A DNA stretch of 64,000 nt from contig JBCBYB010000016.1 in the NCBI GenBank assembly GCA_039816045.1, positions 1-64,000 of the forward strand, given 5' to 3'. A model generated the notes under the pieces. The model was not told where the DNA came from, did no database searches, and worked only from the letters and a program-made list of their open reading frames with translations. Numbering within the stretch: position 1 is the first letter of the stretch; each line of letters starts with the position of its first letter. Made by a program: the position numbers and the translations under genes. Origin of the DNA: Thermohalobaculum sp039816045 (GTDB lineage: Bacteria > Pseudomonadota > Alphaproteobacteria > Rhodobacterales > Rhodobacteraceae). Of the stretch, positions 59,280 to 64,000 are shown one piece after another.

Positions 59280-60530
59280 ATGCAGGACGACGTCCCCCCA
59301 GCACCGAGCCCTACCCGTGGCCGCTACATCCCCGTCGGGCGCCGCGAACTGGTCGCCAAGCTGGCAGATGAACTGCCCGAGGCCGAAACCCGCGAGGCCT
59401 TCGATGCGCTGGCCCGCCGACTGTCGCTGCTGTTCCACATCGAGTTTTTCGAGACCCGGGAGACGCTGAAGGACCTCTATATTAGGTTTAATCCGGACCG
59501 ACCGGGGGACACACCTCTCCCCGCCGACCCGGAGGCACGTCGGACCTTTCTCGAGACACTGGAGGAGGCAATCTTTGCTGCCAACTTCCGGCAGCTTGGC
59601 GCGGAGGAGGTGCGGCCCGAGTCGGACGCTGCAGGACGGGTCAGCGCCGAGGTGCGCGTCTCGCCGGACGGCTTCGATATCTTACGCTTTTACGCGCGCG
59701 GGCGACGAAAGCGGATGATCATCGTCCGCACGCTGTTCGGACTGAAGCAGGAGGAGGTCGACGCACCGGTCTTCGACCATGTGATCTTGGTCGCGGCGCT
59801 CAGTCCCGATGCCGTGTTCCGGCGCACCTCTCATCGCAGGCTCCGGCCCGGCGCGGTGTATCTCAAGCTCTTTCGCAACATTCCGCAGGCGGACCTGCGC
59901 ACCCTCAACCCGACAGCCCGGGTGGTGATGAGCCTGCGGGACAAGCTGATCCTCGGCGTGCCAGCGATTGCCGGTGGCGTGCCGATCCTGCTGAACATCG
60001 TGCCGGCCGTCTCGGTGCTGTTGGTGGTTGTGGGCGCCTATCTCGGCATCTCCGGCACGGTCGAGGACGACGCCGTCAAAAAGGCGCTCGCGGCGCTTTC
60101 GGGCCTCGGCGCTTTGATCGGCTTTCTGGCGCGCCAATGGATGAAATATGAGCGTCAGAAACTCCGCTATCAAAAGCAGGTCGCGGAGAACGCCTATTTC
60201 AACAACGTCACTAACAATGCCGGCTTCTTCGACATGCTGATCGGCGCGTCTGAGGACTCGGAGGTGAAAGAAGCGCTGCTGGCCTATGCGCTGTTGCGCC
60301 GGTCGGGCGGTCCGATGACACGCGATGAACTGGGGGCCCATGTGGAGACATGGATCCGCGCGCGGTTCGACGCAGATGTGGATTTCGAGATCGACGATGC
60401 GCTCGATAAGCTCCAGCGGCTGCAACTCGTGCAGCCTTCCGGGGAAACGCTCTCTGCGCTGCCGTTGCACGGCGCGCTTAAGGCGACCGAACGTGCCTGG
60501 ACGGGTCTTGCGCAGGAGGTGCTCGACTGA
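59280..60530 (+). CDS. DUF3754 (TMEM143-like) membrane protein
   Basis: A 416-aa protein. YIPVGRRELVAKLADELPEAETREAFDALARRLSLLFHIEFFE opens the family domain, and VYLKLFRNIPQADLRTLNPTARVVMSLRDK continues it. Two hydrophobic segments lie near residues 222-255 (LILGVPAIAGGVPILLNIV, then VSVLLVVVGAYLGI) and 275-285. A basic, helical segment (ARQWMKYERQKLRYQKQ) follows. The function of the family is not known. It starts 11 bp after the dipeptidase gene and is convergent with the cytochrome oxidase subunit. Confidence 0.85.
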   Translation: MQDDVPPAPSPTRGRYIPVGRRELVAKLADELPEAETREAFDALARRLSLLFHIEFFETRETLKDLYIRFNPDRPGDTPLPADPEARRTFLETLEEAIFAANFRQLGAEEVRPESDAAGRVSAEVRVSPDGFDILRFYARGRRKRMIIVRTLFGLKQEEVDAPVFDHVILVAALSPDAVFRRTSHRRLRPGAVYLKLFRNIPQADLRTLNPTARVVMSLRDKLILGVPAIAGGVPILLNIVPAVSVLLVVVGAYLGISGTVEDDAVKKALAALSGLGALIGFLARQWMKYERQKLRYQKQVAENAYFNNVTNNAGFFDMLIGASEDSEVKEALLAYALLRRSGGPMTRDELGAHVETWIRARFDADVDFEIDDALDKLQRLQLVQPSGETLSALPLHGALKATERAWTGLAQEVLD

Positions 60531-60539
60531 GCTCCTGCG

Positions 60540-60674
60540 TCAGGTGCCCACGAATGCGAGGAAAATCAGGATCACCGCAGAGATAACGGCCACAATCACC
60601 GATCCTTTGATGAAGCCGTTGAAGACTTCGATGTTCTCGGTGATGTCCTTCGAGCCGTGCTTGTACTCGCCCAT
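60540..60674 (-). CDS. aa3-type cytochrome c oxidase subunit IV (bacterial type)
   Basis: A 44-aa peptide, MGEYKHGSKDITENIEVFNG then a single helix FIKGSVIVAVISAVILIFLAFVG, which is the whole of this small subunit in Paracoccus and relatives. A GGGGAGA site sits before the ATG at 60674. It lies apart from the main oxidase genes, as usual in this group. It supports an aerobic lifestyle using an aa3 oxidase. Confidence 0.92.
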   Translation of the reverse strand: MGEYKHGSKDITENIEVFNGFIKGSVIVAVISAVILIFLAFVGT

Positions 60675-60801
60675 GCGTATTCTCCCCTGAGTGCCCGGAT
60701 GCGCGGGCCGCACTCTACTCCGCGGGCCCAACGGCGCAAGCCTAACAACGCGCGATGATACGCGGCTCTGTGACGCTGCACCAACGGGCGCGAGGCCGCA
60801 G

Positions 60802-61257
60802 TCACGTCTCGGCTGCCGGGGGCTCGCTTGCGCGCTCAAGGCTCTCCGCCAGGGCAAAGCCGATACGCTCGGGCGTCTCCGTGACTTTGGGTGCGGCCTT
60901 CAGCATCACGTTCAGCTGGCTCACATGCTGGATCAGATGCGTGGTCACGCCCGCTTGGTCCCGGCCATAGAACGTGATGATGTCGGGCGCGAAGAAGCCC
61001 ATGCCCTGGATCTGAAGGATGCCCGCGTCCGAACCGGCGAGGCCCATGCCCACCACATGGTGGCTGTCGAGGCTCTCCTCGAACTTGCGGATGTAGAGTA
61101 CGAGCCGCTGATAGGCCCATTCCGCGGGGCTCTTTTGGGCGGCGGGTTTTGCGGCCATGGCGGCGGGCAGTGGTTCGTTCTCCGCACAGGAACTCGCGGG
61201 CGCATCGGTGCGGACGGCCTGTGATGGCACCGCCTCGGGTGCTGGTTCCTTGCTCAT
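60802..61257 (-). CDS. DUF6173-like small protein
   Basis: A 151-aa protein. A low-complexity Ala/Pro/Glu first third precedes a conserved core: SPAEWAYQRLVLYIRKFEESL, AGSDAGILQIQGMGFFAPDIITFYG and VTTHLIQHVSQLNVMLKA. The core matches what I recall of DUF6173. No signal peptide or membrane segment. It overlaps the MBL-fold hydrolase gene by 4 nt and precedes the cytochrome oxidase subunit by 127 bp. That spacer contains the ctaH-type promoter region and nothing else recognised. Function unknown. Confidence 0.7.
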   Translation of the reverse strand: MSKEPAPEAVPSQAVRTDAPASSCAENEPLPAAMAAKPAAQKSPAEWAYQRLVLYIRKFEESLDSHHVVGMGLAGSDAGILQIQGMGFFAPDIITFYGRDQAGVTTHLIQHVSQLNVMLKAAPKVTETPERIGFALAESLERASEPPAAET

Positions 61258-62303
61258 GGCGACTCCGCGGCACTGTACAGCCAGGCGCCGTCTGCATCGC
61301 GGCGGCGAGTTGCGCGCCCGGCTCTGTAGAGATGGTTCATATGGGCGATTGCCTCGGCCATGGCGAGGCCGAACTCACCGTCTCCGATTGGGCGGCGGTA
61401 GAGCGCATCGAAGGCGCCGACAGCGGTGAGCGGACTGGCGCTCAGGGCGGTCTCGATGCGGGACAGCGCGGAGCTGTGGTTCTCGATGAGTGCGACAAGG
61501 CGCGGGCCGAGACCGTGGAAGGGGCGCTTGTGCCCTGGCAATACCAGCGGATCGGCGCCGAGGGCTGCAAAGCGACGGCAGGTCTCGAGCCAACCCGACA
61601 GCGGATCCGCCTCTGGTTCGGTGGGATAGACGCCTATATTGGGCGAGATCCCGGGCAGCACCTGATCGCCGGAGATCAACAGTTCGCCATCCTCGGACCA
61701 AAGCGTGAGATGGGCCGGGGCGTGGCCCTCGCCAAGCCGGATGTGCCAGCTGCGTCCACCTGCGATGATCCGGTCCCCTTCGCCGAGTGCGTGGTAGCCC
61801 AGGGGGATCGCGGCGACGCAATCGGCGAAGTTGAAGGGCCGCTCGGATCGGTAGGTCTCCAGCCGCTCCCCTTTCACCCCGGCGCTTTGGCGAAAGGCGA
61901 TCTGCTCGGGCGTCGCTGTCTCTTGTCGGTCAAGCTGCAGCATCCGTCCGGTCAGCCAGGCGATCCGGGTCGCATAAAGCGCCGCACCCTCGTCGACCCG
62001 CTGACCCGCCAGACCGATATGGTCTGGGTGGTGGTGGGTCAGGATCACCCGATGAACGGGGCGCCCGCCCAGGGGACCCGCATGGAGTGCAGCCCAGGCC
62101 TCCCGCCCGCTCGGCCAGTCGAGGCCGGTGTCGATCAGCGTCCAGCCATCCGCGCCATCGTCGAGCGCGTAGAGATTGACGTGGTCGAGCCCACGCATCG
62201 GCAGCGGGAACCGCATCCACAAGATCCCGTCGGCGACGGCATGGGCGGTGCCAGGCTCTGGCGGCTCGAACGCTTCGACCTGGTGGGCTGCGGCTGTGCT
62301 CAT
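61254..62303 (-). CDS. MBL-fold metallo-hydrolase
   Basis: A 349-aa hydrolase of the metallo-beta-lactamase superfamily, close to the glyoxalase-II-like group fused to a helical C-terminal domain. The metal motif is LTHHHPDHIG, with ligands later in GEGHAPAHLTLW, ISGDQVLPG and LVLPGHKRPFHG. The ATG at 62303 overlaps the acyl-CoA dehydrogenase stop (ATGA). The family acts on thioesters or related substrates; the neighbouring acyl-CoA dehydrogenase would suit an acyl-CoA thioesterase role, which is an inference. Confidence 0.9.
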   Translation of the reverse strand: MSTAAAHQVEAFEPPEPGTAHAVADGILWMRFPLPMRGLDHVNLYALDDGADGWTLIDTGLDWPSGREAWAALHAGPLGGRPVHRVILTHHHPDHIGLAGQRVDEGAALYATRIAWLTGRMLQLDRQETATPEQIAFRQSAGVKGERLETYRSERPFNFADCVAAIPLGYHALGEGDRIIAGGRSWHIRLGEGHAPAHLTLWSEDGELLISGDQVLPGISPNIGVYPTEPEADPLSGWLETCRRFAALGADPLVLPGHKRPFHGLGPRLVALIENHSSALSRIETALSASPLTAVGAFDALYRRPIGDGEFGLAMAEAIAHMNHLYRAGRATRRRDADGAWLYSAAESP

Positions 62304-64000
62304 AGGCCCGCCGCCGCGTCCCAGTCGAACAGCGTCGCGGAGCCTTGCGTCGCAGCCTGCGCCTCGGCATGGGCCTGCGGCAGGAGTTGTCCGAGAAAGA
62401 AGGCTGCCACCGGGCGTCGCTCCGGGTCTCGCAAGGCCGCGCGGGCGAGGTGGTGCGCGCCGAGGGTCAGCCCCATCATCCGCAGATAGGGGCTCGCACC
62501 GGCAAAACGATCGGACATCTCGGGTGCACTCAGCATCCAACCCGTAGTGCCCTCCGCCTTCGAGCGGGCCGAAGAGAGCGCCCTTGCCATCTCGGTCTCA
62601 CCTGCCGCCGACAAAGCATCCGCCGTCTCGCCGACCTCCGCGAGCAGGGCGCGCACTGCCCTCCCACCATCGACCGAGAGTTTGCGGCCGACGAGGTCCA
62701 TCGCCTGGATGCCGTTCGTGCCCTCATAGATCGCCGTCACCCTCACATCGCGCCAAAGCTGGGCGGCGCCGGTGTCCTCCACATAGCCCACCCCGCCATG
62801 GACCTGGATCCCGAGATCGGCGACCTCCATGCCGGTCTGAGTCCCGAAGGCCTTGGCGATTGGCGTCAGCGCCGCCGCACGGGCCGCGTGGTGGGCGCGC
62901 GCGTCCTCGGATCCAGCCGCTCGGGAGAGATCGATCGACAGCGCGCAGTCATAGCAAATCGCCCGCGCCGCCCGGGTCCGGGCCACCATGGTCAGCAGCA
63001 TCCGGCGCACATCCGGGTGCCCAGCGATGGTCGCCGTGCCGTCCGAAGTGCGTCCCTGGCGCCGCTCCTGGGCATAGGCGAGCGCGCGCTGGGTGGCGGC
63101 TTCGGCCACGCCCAGCCCTTCGACCCCGACACCGAGGCGCGCGTTGTTCATCATAGTGAACATCGCCGCCATGCCGCCTTGCTCGGGCCCAACCAGCCAC
63201 CCGGTGGCTCCTTCATAGGCGAGGACACAAGTCGGCGAGCCGTGCAGGCCGAGCTTCTCCTCAAGGCTCACGGTGCGGATCGCGTTGCGTTCCCCCGGGA
63301 CCCCTTCCTCGTTCGGCAGGAATTTCGGAACGGCAAAGAGACTGATCCCCCGGGTTCCGGCCGGCGCCCCTGGCAGCCGGGCTAGCACCAGGTGGACGAT
63401 GTTCTCCGCCAGATCGTGGTCGCCCCAAGAGATCCAGATCTTCTGCCCGGTGATCGCGTAGGTGCCATCGTCACCGGCCTCGGCACGGGTAGTCAGTGCG
63501 CCGACATCGGATCCGGCCTGGGGCTCGGAAAGGTTCATCGTGCCGGTCCAGCGGCCCTCGATCAGCGGGGGGATAAGCCGCGCGGCCAAGGCGGGTTCTG
63601 CATGGGCTTCCAGCGCTTCGATCTGGCCTTGGCTCATCAGCGGGCACAGTGACAGCGAGAGGCATGACGAGGCCAGCATCTCGTTCACCATCACGGCATA
63701 GCTTTGGGGCAACCCCATCCCGCCATGCTCGGGACCAGCGGCGAGGCCGACCCAGCCACCCTCCGCAATCGCGCGATAGCCGTCTGTGTAGCCGGGCGAC
63801 GTGCGCACGATCCCGTTCTCGAGCCGCGTGGGAGTGCGGTCTCCGGCCTGGTTCAGCGGTGCCAGAACGTCCTCGGCCATCCGGGCGGCTTCATCCAGGA
63901 TCGCGGTGCGCGTCTCGGCCCCGGCCTCCGCGAACAGCTCTGTCTCACCCAACTGGCCCTGACCCACGCTGTCGGCACAAAAGGCCATCTCGTCAACGGG
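62300..64000 (-). CDS. Acyl-CoA dehydrogenase (5' end outside the window)
   Basis: At least 562 residues of a long acyl-CoA dehydrogenase are visible; the reading frame runs past the window edge with codons for PVDE before the ATG at 63988, so the true start is likely outside. MNLSEPQAGSDVGALTTRAE is the FAD/substrate motif, then LGLHGSPTCVLAYEG, and the C-terminal IYEGTNGIQAMDLVGRKL has the catalytic Glu. The extra C-terminal helical domain matches the group that includes 3-methylmercaptopropionyl-CoA dehydrogenase (DmdC), so it may take part in dimethylsulfoniopropionate or fatty acid breakdown. It is the first gene of the pair with the MBL-fold hydrolase. Confidence 0.9.
   Translation of the reverse strand, partial: PVDEMAFCADSVGQGQLGETELFAEAGAETRTAILDEAARMAEDVLAPLNQAGDRTPTRLENGIVRTSPGYTDGYRAIAEGGWVGLAAGPEHGGMGLPQSYAVMVNEMLASSCLSLSLCPLMSQGQIEALEAHAEPALAARLIPPLIEGRWTGTMNLSEPQAGSDVGALTTRAEAGDDGTYAITGQKIWISWGDHDLAENIVHLVLARLPGAPAGTRGISLFAVPKFLPNEEGVPGERNAIRTVSLEEKLGLHGSPTCVLAYEGATGWLVGPEQGGMAAMFTMMNNARLGVGVEGLGVAEAATQRALAYAQERRQGRTSDGTATIAGHPDVRRMLLTMVARTRAARAICYDCALSIDLSRAAGSEDARAHHAARAAALTPIAKAFGTQTGMEVADLGIQVHGGVGYVEDTGAAQLWRDVRVTAIYEGTNGIQAMDLVGRKLSVDGGRAVRALLAEVGETADALSAAGETEMARALSSARSKAEGTTGWMLSAPEMSDRFAGASPYLRMMGLTLGAHHLARAALRDPERRPVAAFFLGQLLPQAHAEAQAATQGSATLFDWDAAAGL

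Noticed and set aside
60675..60801. Repeated GCGGGCC blocks upstream of the cytochrome oxidase subunit as a regulatory site
   Set aside because: Two short GC-rich repeats in a high-GC genome are expected by chance and show no dyad with a promoter.

Overview
The window looks like chromosome from a high-GC alphaproteobacterium of the Rhodobacterales (roseobacter type). Supporting signs are the murA–DUF2948 pair, the xerD / 46-aa membrane peptide / aroK–aroB divergon, a 44-aa aa3-type cytochrome oxidase subunit IV, a DUF2927 lipoprotein, OlsB, and an abundance of TRAP and peptide-type ABC transporters. Genes are densely packed with many 4-nt start/stop overlaps, and no gene-free stretch exceeds 300 bp.

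Layout. 1–834: scar of mobile DNA, with a truncated IS21-type istA and its repeat-bearing end abutting the C-terminal stub of a tyrosine integrase, next to tRNA-Thr(GGT). 952–2954: small basic protein, murA and a DUF2948 gene. 2970–8092: a minus-strand peptide-type ABC importer. 8299–12485: a D-2-hydroxyacid dehydrogenase and a complete TRAP transporter. 12490–22868: mixed housekeeping and accessory genes, including a GT-C membrane glycosyltransferase, a free-methionine-sulfoxide-reductase/K+-channel fusion in an operon with a Cys/Met-type PLP enzyme, an MFS carrier, gatCA, a UPF0173 hydrolase and a HAD phosphatase. 23089–29037: OlsB, then a D-amino-acid operon (DgcN, DgcA, VOC protein, class IV aminotransferase) and a lone OpgH. 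29136–32401: a tight four-gene operon (MDR reductase, divergent PTPS-fold protein, GT4, methyltransferase) that may make a modified glycosylated pterin. 32405–38548: aroB, aroK, a small membrane peptide, xerD, an SRAP peptidase, a DUF2927 lipoprotein, Hsp33 and a Nudix protein.

38545–51427 is a surface-glycan locus arranged as two divergent arms around an XRE-type regulator. The minus arm holds the regulator, a 567-aa protein of unknown function, a coiled-coil methyltransferase, a GT4–methyltransferase–beta-sandwich fusion and a GT4 enzyme. The plus arm holds a methyltransferase, two glycosyltransferases and an MsbA-like ABC exporter. 51526–59268 is a second peptide-type ABC importer, flanked by a class III aminotransferase and an M19 dipeptidase. 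The window ends with a DUF3754 protein, cytochrome oxidase subunit IV, a DUF6173-like protein, an MBL-fold hydrolase and an acyl-CoA dehydrogenase cut by the window edge.

The most unusual items are the GAF-type methionine sulfoxide reductase fused to a TVGYGD potassium channel, the pterin-like operon with a PTPS that lacks canonical residues, and the XRE-controlled glycan locus with its unknown 567-aa protein. All functional statements rest on reading protein motifs and gene context; no database search was possible.
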